A stretch of 64,000 nucleotides of DNA from Desulfatitalea tepidiphila (GTDB taxonomy: Bacteria > Desulfobacterota > Desulfobacteria > Desulfobacterales > Desulfosarcinaceae), in contig NZ_BCAG01000007.1 of assembly GCF_001293685.1 (NCBI RefSeq), positions 1 through 64,000 of the forward strand, given 5' to 3'. Both the position numbers and the translations under genes were made by a program. Numbering within the stretch: position 1 is the first letter of the stretch; every line of letters begins with the position of its first letter. A model generated the notes under the pieces. That model was not told the DNA's origin and did not search any database. It saw only the letters and a list, made by a program, of their open reading frames with translations. This document shows positions 43,765 through 52,996 of the stretch, one piece after another.

Positions 43765-44181
43765 CTATGCCGCCCGGTCGCTCTTCACGGTACAGATCAG
43801 GCGCGAGTCTTCCAGGGCCGCCATGCGGTGTACGGTGCAGGCCTGGTACTCGGGCGTGGCCAGCATGCGCTTGAAGGCTTGAATGGAGGGGTACTCGACG
43901 AGCAGGATCGAATCCCAGCTTTCGCCGTCCGGGCCGATCAGGGTGCCATGGACCGCTCCCATCCAACCGCCCGGATTGCCGCCGACCTGGGCGACCATTT
44001 TAGCGGCGACCTGGCTGTAGCGGCGATAGGCTTCGCGCCCCGAGCAGTCGGACGTGCCGTCCGGATAAATAGCGCGCTCCCGGAACTTGAGCATGTTCAA
44101 CATGACTATGGGACGATCCTTGGGGATGGCGGCCATTACCTGGGACAATTTCTCCGGGCTTGCATCGACGGTTTTCATCAT
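43765..44181 (-). CDS. DUF1330 family protein
   Basis: A 138-residue protein of the dimeric alpha-beta barrel type. PIVMLNMLKFRERA near the N-terminus and SWDSILLVEYPSIQAFKRML then ATPEYQ are the DUF1330 hallmarks. The family is of uncertain function; some members are thought to bind or degrade small aromatic compounds. AGGAG lies 10 bases before the ATG at 44181, and the gene follows the P-type ATPase gene on the same strand by 14 bases. Confidence 0.85.
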   Translation of the reverse strand: MMKTVDASPEKLSQVMAAIPKDRPIVMLNMLKFRERAIYPDGTSDCSGREAYRRYSQVAAKMVAQVGGNPGGWMGAVHGTLIGPDGESWDSILLVEYPSIQAFKRMLATPEYQACTVHRMAALEDSRLICTVKSDRAA

Positions 44182-44195
44182 TCGTGTTTTTCTCC

Positions 44196-46709
44196 TTACA
44201 GGGCTCGTGTCTTCGAAGTCGATCGTTCTCTTGGCTCAGGTTCCCGTTTTCGGCCCACCAGCAGCAGGGTATTGCCGATCACCGTCAGGCTGCTGAGCAG
44301 CATGGCGGTCACGGCCACCAGGGGCGAGAGCAGGCCGGCCATGGCAACGGGAATGCTGACGGCGTTATAGACCAGCGCGCACCAAAGGTTCTGGCGCACC
44401 TTGCGGTCCACCCGGCCGGCCCACGCCATAAAAGCATCCAATTGCGCCGGATCGCCGCGCATGAGGGTGACATCGGCGGCCTGGCGGGCCAGCGGCTCGC
44501 CGCTGTGCACGGCCACGGCCAGATCGGATTGGGCCAGGGCCGGCGCATCGTTGATCCCGTCTCCGACCATGGCCACCCGCCGGCCTCGGGCCTGCAGCGC
44601 ACGGACATAGTCCGCCTTGTCCTGGGGCAGGAGTCCGCCTTTGGCCTGGTCGATACCGATGAGCGCCGCCACCGAGCGGGTGGCCCGATCCGTGTCCCCG
44701 GACAACAGGTGCGGCTCTAAACCTCGCGCCTTCCATCGATCCACGGTGTCCTTCATACCATTCCTGAGGGTATCGCCAAAGTAGAAAATAGCGGCGATGC
44801 GACCGTCGAGGCTCAGCACCACTTCGGAAAGGACGCCGGCCTGGGGCCCTGGATCGGAAGGATCATTCCGAGGGCCGGCGGCAAAAGCCCGGCTGCCAAT
44901 GCGAACGGTCCGGCCCTCATGGGTGCCGCCGATCCCCTCGGCATGAACCTCGACACCGGCCACCTGAATCGGCCGGACAGTCTGCCGGGCGGCATGGGCG
45001 CGCAGCGCGTGGGCCACGGCGTGATCGACCCCGGTCTCCAGGCCGAGGGCCAGGCCCACGGCCCAGTCCGGGTCAATGCCGGCAGCGGCTTCGATGCGTT
45101 CCAACGTCCATTGGCCGCGCGTCACGGTGCCGGTCTTGTCCAGCACCAGGGTGTCGATGCCGCCGGCCTGCTCGAAGGCCTGAAAATCCCGGACCAGCAG
45201 GCCGCGGCGGCCGGCGCCGGCGATGCCGGCCACGCGTGCCAACGGAATGGCGATGCCCAGGGCGCACGGGCAGGCGATCACAAGGACGGTCACCATGCGC
45301 ACCAGGGCATCGTCCAACCGGAGGCCCAGCAAAAGACCGACGCCCCCGGTGGCGAGGGCCAGCGATGCCATCAGCGGCACGAAGAAGAGCAGCCACCGAT
45401 CCGTGCGGCCCTCCAGCGTCGTGCGCTGGGACAAGCCCTTGCGAACCACGGCGATCATCTGGCCCAGCAGGGCGTCGTCGCCCACCCGATCGGCACGAAC
45501 GACCAGGTCGCCGTCGACCACCCGGCTGCCGCTCACCACCCCATCGCCCGCAGCCACGCCCGCGGGCCGGGGTTCTCCGGTGACCGCCGATGCATTCACG
45601 CGCCCCTGCCCCTGCACGACGCGGCCGTCGGCCGGCACCACTTCTCCCGGACCGACGCTGAACAGATCCCCCGGCGCCAGTTGCCTGATATGAACATACC
45701 GCCCCTTGGGGTGTGCCTGGCTGCACAGACGGACTTTCCTGGGCTGAAGGGAGAGAAATCCCTCCAGGTCGTGGCGGACCCGCTGCTTGGCACGGGTTTC
45801 GAGCAATTTGCCCAGAAGCAATAGCGTGATCAGCATGGAGGCCGTGTCGAAATAGAGATGCAGGCTGCCCTGCCACCAGTTGACCAGGCTGTACAGGTAG
45901 GCGCTGCCGGCGCCCAGCATGATCAGCACCTCCATGCCCGGCGCGGCATGGCGCACGCCGGACCACGCCTTGCGCAGGATCGGCCCGCCGCCGTAAAGCA
46001 TCACGATCGTTGCCATGACAAAGATCGGCCAGGAGATGTAGGCGATATCCTGAACCCCGATGGTGGTAAAAAAGCCAGCGTAGAGCGCCCAGGACAGCAT
46101 CATGACGTTGACCGCCAGCAGGGCCGAAATGGAGAGCCGCACGAAGTCGACGCGCAGGCCGCGTTCACCGGCCGAAGCCTCTTCGTCCGACAGGGCGCGA
46201 TAGCCCAGCCGCTCGATGCGCTCCCGGATCTGCAGGGGGGTGATCCGCACCGGGTCGTAGCGGCAACGCAGGCGATCGGTGGAGAAGTCGCAGTCCACCG
46301 CTCCCACGGCGCCCTCCAGGCGTGAGAGGGCATGACCGATCACCCAGGCGCAGGCCGGACACCACATGCCCTCGACCAGGGCCTCGAAGGCCAGCGTGGG
46401 CCGGTCATCGGCATCTTCGGCAGGCGGTTGGGATTGGGAGCGCCGCGCGTCGACCTCGCGCTCGATTCTGTCCAGATCCGCTTCCGAAGCGGGCACCACT
46501 CCGGCCGCCACGCACTCCCGGTAGAGATCGGTCTCCTTGAACCGGGAAGGGTCGGGCGCATCGGCGGCCTCGATCAGCATGGCGAACACCATGCGGCAGC
46601 CGGCGCAGCAGAAGCAATACCGGTGCTCGTCGAAGGTCTGGGAAAAGGCATCCGAGCGAACCGGAAGACCGCAGAGGTCGCAAGGGATGTGGGATGATGC
46701 GGAAGTAAT
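44196..46709 (-). CDS. CcoI/FixI-like heavy-metal P-type ATPase with probable AUU start
   Basis: About 837 residues if begun at the ATT at 46709. The first 40 residues then include CDLCGLP and YCFCCAGCRMVF, the Cys-rich metal-binding module of CcoI-type ATPases. The HMA-like domain follows with GMWCPACAW, then CPC in [22 protein letters not shown], and [12 protein letters not shown]. The usual HP motif is altered (GVDHAVAHAL). CcoI pumps supply copper for cbb3 oxidase or exported cuproenzymes. The only ATG in the open frame near this site is at 46592 and would cut off the Cys-rich module. AGGAG precedes the ATT codons, and a TAG stop lies just upstream in frame. Confidence 0.8.
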   Translation of the reverse strand: MTSASSHIPCDLCGLPVRSDAFSQTFDEHRYCFCCAGCRMVFAMLIEAADAPDPSRFKETDLYRECVAAGVVPASEADLDRIEREVDARRSQSQPPAEDADDRPTLAFEALVEGMWCPACAWVIGHALSRLEGAVGAVDCDFSTDRLRCRYDPVRITPLQIRERIERLGYRALSDEEASAGERGLRVDFVRLSISALLAVNVMMLSWALYAGFFTTIGVQDIAYISWPIFVMATIVMLYGGGPILRKAWSGVRHAAPGMEVLIMLGAGSAYLYSLVNWWQGSLHLYFDTASMLITLLLLGKLLETRAKQRVRHDLEGFLSLQPRKVRLCSQAHPKGRYVHIRQLAPGDLFSVGPGEVVPADGRVVQGQGRVNASAVTGEPRPAGVAAGDGVVSGSRVVDGDLVVRADRVGDDALLGQMIAVVRKGLSQRTTLEGRTDRWLLFFVPLMASLALATGGVGLLLGLRLDDALVRMVTVLVIACPCALGIAIPLARVAGIAGAGRRGLLVRDFQAFEQAGGIDTLVLDKTGTVTRGQWTLERIEAAAGIDPDWAVGLALGLETGVDHAVAHALRAHAARQTVRPIQVAGVEVHAEGIGGTHEGRTVRIGSRAFAAGPRNDPSDPGPQAGVLSEVVLSLDGRIAAIFYFGDTLRNGMKDTVDRWKARGLEPHLLSGDTDRATRSVAALIGIDQAKGGLLPQDKADYVRALQARGRRVAMVGDGINDAPALAQSDLAVAVHSGEPLARQAADVTLMRGDPAQLDAFMAWAGRVDRKVRQNLWCALVYNAVSIPVAMAGLLSPLVAVTAMLLSSLTVIGNTLLLVGRKREPEPRERSTSKTRAL

Positions 46710-46804
46710 AATGAACTCCTATTGACCGGGGCTGTATCAAAAAAAACCGGATGACAGCATTCTTTCACTTTAAACTCAAATCCATTGACTTCAGCGGACG
46801 CCGC

Positions 46805-46898
46805 GGGCGGGCATAAAGCCCGCCCCTACATGGCCTGTTTATGTCGACGGCCTGTGTTTTAAACCCAAGCTTCGTTGGGGCGGGCTTTACGCCCGCCC
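46805..46898. repeat. Pair of perfect REP-like palindromes in inverted order
   Basis: GGGCGGGC-ATAAA-GCCCGCCC (46805-46825) and GGGCGGGC-TTTAC-GCCCGCCC (46878-46898) have perfect 8-base arms and complementary loops, so the two face each other about 52 bases apart. A third, imperfect copy is at 1000-1020. The pair lies downstream of the large unknown gene and may end transcription. Confidence 0.7.
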
Positions 46899-46917
46899 GT
46901 ATCTTCCGCCAAGGTGC

Positions 46918-49152
46918 TTAAAAATTCAACGTCATCAACAATCCCATCTTTCCGTCCGCCCCAGGCTCGACGACTTCGCGGTCGTCGCGGCGGGAGATAT
47001 CGCCGCCCACGGCGTCGCGCACCAGGCGGATGCCCCGCTCCATGTGGTCGAGAAAGGTCGGCACGGGTATCATTTCCCCGTACGTGCGCGTGAAGGCATA
47101 AATGCAGACCTGGTGCGGGTCCATCCCCCGGGCCAGGTCGGCGGCGCCTTTGAGCAACTGGATGGTCCGACGGGCGGTGGCCACCGTGCGCACGGGAAAC
47201 AAGTCCCACCAGGCCACGGCCGTACAATAGTAGGTGGTCGGCCGGTAGGCCTGCAGCGAGATCGAATCGTCGTGGATCGTGGTGTAGAAATTGAAGATCT
47301 TCTCCATGAGTTCAAAAGGCCGCGACTGGGGCAGATCGTCGCGCAGGTAGCCCAGCTGCCAGTGCAGGTCGTGGATCGGCTCGCGCACCGCAGACGGGGC
47401 CCCGTCGATGGGACGACACGGATCGCAGAAGGGTTCGCCGTCGTGCCGGAGCAGACTGCGGATCACCTTGACCGTATTGAGCAGGTAGTTGGCCCGGATG
47501 CCGGTGGGCGAAATGGCGATGCCCTTTCCAAAGATGCGGTCGGCCTCGTCCAGGGCGGCGAAGATGCTGCGCCTGAAGCGCCCGGCGTCGGTCTCCCTGC
47601 CGATGGCGCCGCGGCCCTGCCGCAGATAACGCAGGGTCGTCATGGCCTGGGCCAGGTGCACCACGGCATGTTCGCAGTAAAAGTCTTCGGACTGGAAATC
47701 GCAGGTCTGCTGGATGAAGTCCGCCTCCTGGTGGGCCTGCTGGAACAGTCCCTCGGCAATGGTGTGCGAGGGGGCATCCACGGCGAGGTTGCGCAGCAGC
47801 ACCATGCGCAGGCTGCGGGCGTTGAGGTGGGTGGGATCGAGGCTCAGGATAATGCGCAGGATTTCGATGGCGTCCCAGAACCTGCGCCGGTAGTAGAGCG
47901 TCTTGGCGATCTCAAGGCCGAGCAGCGAGTTGTGCGGAAAGCGCAAAAAGGCGGCGACCCCATTGCCCTGGCCTGCGCCGTCGTCGGGTCCGGTCTTGAC
48001 CACGGTCGGCCAGAGAATCCCCGCAAAGCGCGCGACCGAGTCCGGATCGTTTCCAAGCACACGGTCCTGCAGCAGGTCCGGGATGAAGTCGAAGTACAAC
48101 GTGCTCCAAAAGCCCACCACCGGCCAGATGGTCAACGTCTCGTCGTTGAACAGGGTGATCTCGGCCGGGCGGGAGCCGAGCAGTGCGCGGATGTCGTTGA
48201 TCAGCACGCACTGCCGGACGTAATCGGTGAGGCGGATGACCGGATCGCCGGGCAGCTTGGCGTTGAGCACCGGCAGCAAGTAGTTGTCCAGGCTGGCGAA
48301 CGTCCCGGCCGCGATGCCGATGGAGAGAAAGCGGTTCTGGGAATAGGCGTTGGAGAGCGCCCAGCGGATGGCCATCTGATGGGCCAGCGAAAGCGCGCTG
48401 CGCAGGCACTGGCGGTAGGCCGACGGATTGCTGGCCGGCGCCTCCTTGGGAAAATCCACATAGAGCGTGGTGATGTCGTGGGAGCGCACCTTGCCCCAGC
48501 GGCCGTAGACGAAGCGGCCGATGGCCTGCTCGATGTAGGTTTTGAGCTCTTTTTTGAGCCATCCGACGATGTCGTGATCGATGACGTCGCCCCGGCTGTA
48601 AAGGGCGAAGCCGATGCGCACCCCCTCTTTGTGGTCCGCCTGCTGGCGGCCGCCCCGGCAAAGATTGACCAGGGTCTCGAAGTTCCACTGGGGCCCCAGT
48701 TGGGCGCGGTCGTGCCCCAACCAGAAGGCCAGGCTGCGAAGCACATTCTGTTTGTGAGGCGTGTCGGCCTTTTCCTTTTTCAGGCGCGACAGCATGGAGT
48801 TGCTCACCTTGGGAAGTTCGAGGCGGTATTCGGCCAGCAGGGCATTGATCCGATCGGTCAGCGCACGGGTCGACAGATTCAGTTCGAGCAGCAGCTCTTT
48901 TTGGTCCAGAAAGTTCTCGAAGGTCATCTGTCGAGGCGGCCTGCACGCCTCTTCGGCCCGTTCGTGCGCGCAGATGCAGGCCTCCAGCGCGGACTCGTCG
49001 GGTCTTCCGATGATCCTGTTGTCAAAGGCAAAAGAGACAAACGAGGCCAGCGCCGCGGCATTGTCGCTGTTGCCGGCAAAACGACGGTAGGCGTCGTGGG
49101 TCGGGAAAACCGCCATGAGCGCGGCCCCGGCGTCCGGCTTCTTTTGTGGCAT
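46918..49152 (-). CDS. Large protein of unknown function with an N-terminal HTH-like region
   Basis: A 744-residue soluble protein that I do not recognise. Residues about 85-150 contain TRALTDRINALLAEYRLELP and VSNSMLSRLKKEK, which looks like a helix-turn-helix of the XRE sort. The remainder is helical with Trp/Tyr-rich blocks and repeat-like segments (residues about 430-560: LEIAKTLYYRRRFWDAIEIL then RIILSLDP), suggesting TPR-like helical repeats. No membrane segment or catalytic motif is seen. It is divergent from the dehydrogenase fusion gene. It could be a signal-responsive regulator, but this is conjecture. Confidence 0.6.
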   Translation of the reverse strand: MPQKKPDAGAALMAVFPTHDAYRRFAGNSDNAAALASFVSFAFDNRIIGRPDESALEACICAHERAEEACRPPRQMTFENFLDQKELLLELNLSTRALTDRINALLAEYRLELPKVSNSMLSRLKKEKADTPHKQNVLRSLAFWLGHDRAQLGPQWNFETLVNLCRGGRQQADHKEGVRIGFALYSRGDVIDHDIVGWLKKELKTYIEQAIGRFVYGRWGKVRSHDITTLYVDFPKEAPASNPSAYRQCLRSALSLAHQMAIRWALSNAYSQNRFLSIGIAAGTFASLDNYLLPVLNAKLPGDPVIRLTDYVRQCVLINDIRALLGSRPAEITLFNDETLTIWPVVGFWSTLYFDFIPDLLQDRVLGNDPDSVARFAGILWPTVVKTGPDDGAGQGNGVAAFLRFPHNSLLGLEIAKTLYYRRRFWDAIEILRIILSLDPTHLNARSLRMVLLRNLAVDAPSHTIAEGLFQQAHQEADFIQQTCDFQSEDFYCEHAVVHLAQAMTTLRYLRQGRGAIGRETDAGRFRRSIFAALDEADRIFGKGIAISPTGIRANYLLNTVKVIRSLLRHDGEPFCDPCRPIDGAPSAVREPIHDLHWQLGYLRDDLPQSRPFELMEKIFNFYTTIHDDSISLQAYRPTTYYCTAVAWWDLFPVRTVATARRTIQLLKGAADLARGMDPHQVCIYAFTRTYGEMIPVPTFLDHMERGIRLVRDAVGGDISRRDDREVVEPGADGKMGLLMTLNF

Positions 49153-49267
49153 AAGCCTCTCCCCTCTGGTTTGGTGCGATAGACTAAGCCATCATCATTA
49201 AAACAGGGGAAAAAACAAAGCAATGTTTTAGCGTAAAACGGTAGTTTTCATAAAACACACCATTTGT

Positions 49268-49297
49268 TTGACAACTGTTTCAATTCGCCCTTAGGAT
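49268..49297 (+). promoter_or_regulatory. Sigma-70-like promoter upstream of the dehydrogenase fusion gene
   Basis: TTGACA (49268-49273), an 18-base spacer and TAGGAT (49292-49297). The 307-base divergent gap that holds it is AT-rich around 49200-49280, with TTTTAGCGTAAAACGG and TTTTCATAAAACAC, and shows no gene. The start codon is about 160 bases downstream. Confidence 0.55.
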
Positions 49298-49459
49298 GAA
49301 TCCGACATGCCCCGCAAATGAGCAGCCGGGGCAAGCTCGCCGTTCCGTCTTGATTTCATCGGTACCCAAACGATCCAGAAGTCTTATCCGGCTATCCATG
49401 CACCGATGTCGGATCGCACGGGATCATTTGCCCCACACCCCATAGAGAGGAGACATGCC

Positions 49460-52120
49460 ATGGAACAGTACAAACTCTTCATCGACGGCGAATTTGTCGA
49501 CGCCGCCAGCGGAGAAACCTTTGAATCCATCGATCCGGGCTCGGGCATGCCCATCGCCCAGGTGGCCAAGGCCGGCGCAGCCGATGCCGAAGCGGCCATC
49601 GATGCGGCCCGGCGGGCCTTCGACAGCGGGGTCTGGAGCGGTTTGACCCCGGCCCAGCGGGCCGACAAACTCAACGCCTTCGCCGACCAGATCACCCAGC
49701 AGACCCTGCGCATGGCCATTACCGAATCAATGGATTCGGGCCAGATCATCGGGCTGGCCAAATACTGGGGCATGCTCGGTTCGCAGATGCTGCGCAACTT
49801 CGGCCACTATGCGGCCACCCGGTTCCCCTGGCAGGAGGAGATTCCCTATGCCGGTAACGTCTTCGCACCGGGCCGGGACTACATCCGCCGGGAGCCGATC
49901 GGCGTGTGCGTGGGCATCATCCCATGGAACTTTCCCATGAGCATGGCCTTCTGGAAGATCGGCCAGGCCATTGCCATGGGCAACACCATCGTGCTCAAAC
50001 CAGCCAGTTCCACGCCCCTTGGCGCCCTGATCATCGCCGAGGCGGCCAAGGCGGCCGGCATTCCCAAGGGCGTCGTCAATGTCATCGCCGGACCCGGCGG
50101 CGAGATCGGTCACACCCTGTGCACCCATCCGGCGGTGGACAAGATCGCCTTCACCGGCAGCACCGAGGTGGGCCGGCAGATCATGAAGATGGCCGCCGAC
50201 ACGGTCAAGAAGGTCACCCTGGAGCTGGGCGGCAAGTCCGCCAACATCATCTGCGAGGACGCGGACATCGACCTGGCCGTGGAGGGCGCCCTGTTCGGTA
50301 CCTTTTTCCACCAGGGCCAGGTGTGCGAATCGGGCACCCGGGTGCTGGTGGCCTCCAAAATCTACGACGAATTCCTGGACAAGATGAAGCGCCGCGCCGA
50401 ACAGCTGCGGGTCGGCTACCAGCTCGATCCCGCCTCCCAGCAGGGTCCCCTGGTCAACGCCACCCAGTTGGCCACGGTGGAGCGCTATGTGCGGTTGGGC
50501 CAGGAAGAGGGGGCCCAAGTGGTCGCCGGCGGCCGGCGCGCGGAGGTGGCGGGCCTGGACGGCGGCTTTTACTACAAGCCCACCATCTTCGGCGGGGTGA
50601 AAAACAGCATGCGTGTCGCCCAGGAGGAGATCTTCGGACCAGTGGTCTGCGTCATCAAGTACGATGGCGAAGAGGAGGCCGTGGCCCTGGCCAACGACTC
50701 GATCTACGGCCTGGCCGGCGGCGTCTTTTCGCGCAGCAATGCCCGGGCCGAGCGCATCGCCCGGCAGATCAAGACCGGCACCATGTGGGTCAACAACTAC
50801 CACTCGTTCGGCGACTTCTGCCCGTTCGGCGGCTACAAGCAATCGGGCGTGGGCCGCGAACTGGGCCATGCCGGCCTGGCCGAATACACCCAGATCAAGC
50901 GCATGCACTTTCCGGCCAGCGCCGACCACAAGAGCAACTTCACCATGAAGCTCTTTTCCGACGACCCCAAGGTGCCCTTCGTGCAGTACATCACCCCCAC
51001 CCTGGTGCTGGCCGGCCACGGCAGCCTCTCTTCCATCTACCGGGAGGTGGTGCGCCTGGGGGGCCGGCGGGCCATGATCCTGACCGATGCCGGGGTGCGC
51101 AAGGCCGGCTTGATCGAACCGGTCCAGGAGGCGCTGGCCGAGTTTTACGCCGGCATCTTCGACGACATCTCCCAGGACACGGACCTGGCCACCGTGGATG
51201 CGGCCGTGGCCCTGGCCCGTGAAAAGGGCATCGATATCATCGTCAGCGTGGGCGGCGGGAGCGTCATCGACACCGGCAAGGCGGTCTGCGTCACCCTGAA
51301 AAACGGCGGCAAGGCCGACGACCACGTGGCCCTCATGCGCCTGAGCGAACCCCAGATCCCCCATATCGTCATTCCCACCACCTCGGGCACGGGCAGCGAA
51401 GTGACCAACGTGGCGGTGATCAAGAGCGGCAGCGCAGGGCGCAAGGTCTATATCATCGACAACTACATCACGCCCAACACCGCCATCCTCGATCCCCAGT
51501 TCACCCTGACCCTGCCGCCGGGCCTGACGGCCACCACGGCCCTGGATGCCATGACCCATGCGGTGGAGTCCCTGACCAGCACCATGTCCAACCCCATCTG
51601 CGACGGCCATGCCCTCCAGGCCATCCGACTGATCGGCCAGAACCTGCCGAAAGCCGTGGCCGACGGCCGGGACGAACAGGCCCGCAGCAACCTGCAGATC
51701 GCAGCCACAACGGCCGGATGGGCCTTCAATATCGCCCAGGTGGGGTTGGCCCACGCCATGGCCCACACCCTGGGCATGCTGTGCAACGTGCCCCACGGCG
51801 CGGCCTGCGGCATCGTGCTGCCGGCCGTCATGCGCTACAATGCAGACCATGCCACCGACAAGCTGGCCCTGGCCGCCCAGGCGCTGGGGGTGAGCATCGG
51901 CGCGCTGGCGCCGCGTGATGCGGCCATGGCCGCTGCCGATGCGGTGGAAAAGTTGATGAAAGCGTGCGGTCATCCCATGCGGCTGAAGGAGGTGGGGGTC
52001 ACCGAAGAGGCCCTGGCCATGGCGCCGTTCCACGCCATCGCCGATGCGGCGGCCCTGTTCAACGCCCGGCCGGTTTCCGATCCCAACGAGATCGCCGAAT
52101 TGTACAAACAGGTCTTTTAG
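49460..52120 (+). CDS. Fusion of NAD(P)-dependent aldehyde dehydrogenase and iron-containing alcohol dehydrogenase
   Basis: An 886-residue bifunctional enzyme. Residues about 1-485 are a hydrolytic-type aldehyde dehydrogenase with PWNFPMSMAFWKIG, general base Glu in LELGGKSANI and nucleophile Cys in GQVCESGTRV. Residues about 510-886 are an iron-type alcohol dehydrogenase (VSVGGGSVIDTGKA, TTSGTGSEVTNVAVI, metal His in LAHAMAHTLG and NVPHGAA). It could oxidise an alcohol through the aldehyde to the acid. Unlike AdhE, the aldehyde half is not of the CoA-acylating type. AGAGGAG sits 8 bases before the ATG. Confidence 0.9.
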   Translation: MEQYKLFIDGEFVDAASGETFESIDPGSGMPIAQVAKAGAADAEAAIDAARRAFDSGVWSGLTPAQRADKLNAFADQITQQTLRMAITESMDSGQIIGLAKYWGMLGSQMLRNFGHYAATRFPWQEEIPYAGNVFAPGRDYIRREPIGVCVGIIPWNFPMSMAFWKIGQAIAMGNTIVLKPASSTPLGALIIAEAAKAAGIPKGVVNVIAGPGGEIGHTLCTHPAVDKIAFTGSTEVGRQIMKMAADTVKKVTLELGGKSANIICEDADIDLAVEGALFGTFFHQGQVCESGTRVLVASKIYDEFLDKMKRRAEQLRVGYQLDPASQQGPLVNATQLATVERYVRLGQEEGAQVVAGGRRAEVAGLDGGFYYKPTIFGGVKNSMRVAQEEIFGPVVCVIKYDGEEEAVALANDSIYGLAGGVFSRSNARAERIARQIKTGTMWVNNYHSFGDFCPFGGYKQSGVGRELGHAGLAEYTQIKRMHFPASADHKSNFTMKLFSDDPKVPFVQYITPTLVLAGHGSLSSIYREVVRLGGRRAMILTDAGVRKAGLIEPVQEALAEFYAGIFDDISQDTDLATVDAAVALAREKGIDIIVSVGGGSVIDTGKAVCVTLKNGGKADDHVALMRLSEPQIPHIVIPTTSGTGSEVTNVAVIKSGSAGRKVYIIDNYITPNTAILDPQFTLTLPPGLTATTALDAMTHAVESLTSTMSNPICDGHALQAIRLIGQNLPKAVADGRDEQARSNLQIAATTAGWAFNIAQVGLAHAMAHTLGMLCNVPHGAACGIVLPAVMRYNADHATDKLALAAQALGVSIGALAPRDAAMAAADAVEKLMKACGHPMRLKEVGVTEEALAMAPFHAIADAAALFNARPVSDPNEIAELYKQVF

Positions 52121-52155
52121 ATGAAGTCCCTTTGAAACACGCTTACAACAATCAC

Positions 52156-52183
52156 AAGGGCGCCCTCACCAAGGGGCGCCCTT
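52156..52183 (+). terminator. Stable hairpin after the dehydrogenase fusion gene
   Basis: AAGGGCGCCC and GGGCGCCCTT form a perfect 10-base stem with an 8-base loop, 36 bases past the stop. No T-tract follows, so it may be a processing or Rho-assisted end rather than a classical intrinsic terminator. Confidence 0.6.
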
Positions 52184-52369
52184 CGATCGTCCCGCCTGCG
52201 AGCCGGCGCCGTCAGCTTTGTTCAGGAAAAAGGGAAAAACCGGCTTGAAAAAGCCGAACGCCGCGGCTATGGTGCTGCTTCACCACGAATCGTGAAGAGA
52301 TCAGGCTCAATCGGCACAATACCTTCACTTCACACTTAAAACTTCAAACTTAACACTATCTGTTATCTC

Positions 52370-52996
52370 ATGATCACCTGGTCCCAATTCGGCCTCTTCA
52401 CGGCCGCGTCCCTCGTCCTGATCTTCACCCCCGGCCCGGACATCATCTACGTGATGACCCGCGGCATGGCCCAGGGCCGCAGGGCCGCCCTGGCCGCAGC
52501 GGCCGGGTTCAGCCTGGGCAATTTCGTCCACACCTTCTTTGCCGTGATCGGCCTGTCGGCCCTGCTGGCCGCCTCGGCCACCGCCTTTCACATCGTCAAG
52601 TGGGCCGGCGCCGCCTATTTGATCTACCTCGGGGTTCGCATGATCCGCAATGCCTCGGCCGCCGACCTGTCCGTCCAGGGGCCGCGCATGAGCGGTTGGG
52701 CCGTTTTTCGCCAAAGTATCGTGGCCAATGTGCTCAATCCCAAGGTGGCCATCTTTTTCCTGGCCTTCTTCCCGCAGTTCATCGATACGGGCAGGGGGGC
52801 GGCTCACTATCAGATGATGCTGCTCGGCACCTTTTTCGTTCTGCTGACCTTCGTCTGTTTTGGATTGGTGGGAATCTGTTCGGGGTGGATCGGCGGGTGG
52901 CTCAGGCGCAACACCAAAGCCGAGATGCGCATGGGCCAAATCGCGGGCGCCATTCTGATCGTTTTGGGGTTGAGCCTGGCCATACCGGAAAATTAA
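52370..52996 (+). CDS. LysE/RhtB family exporter
   Basis: A 208-residue membrane protein with about six hydrophobic segments. [20 protein letters not shown] is the LysE/RhtB N-terminal signature, followed by [20 protein letters not shown] and [20 protein letters not shown]. Members export amino acids such as lysine, homoserine or threonine and related compounds. The stop overlaps the converging diguanylate cyclase gene by 4 bases. Confidence 0.88.
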   Translation: MITWSQFGLFTAASLVLIFTPGPDIIYVMTRGMAQGRRAALAAAAGFSLGNFVHTFFAVIGLSALLAASATAFHIVKWAGAAYLIYLGVRMIRNASAADLSVQGPRMSGWAVFRQSIVANVLNPKVAIFFLAFFPQFIDTGRGAAHYQMMLLGTFFVLLTFVCFGLVGICSGWIGGWLRRNTKAEMRMGQIAGAILIVLGLSLAIPEN

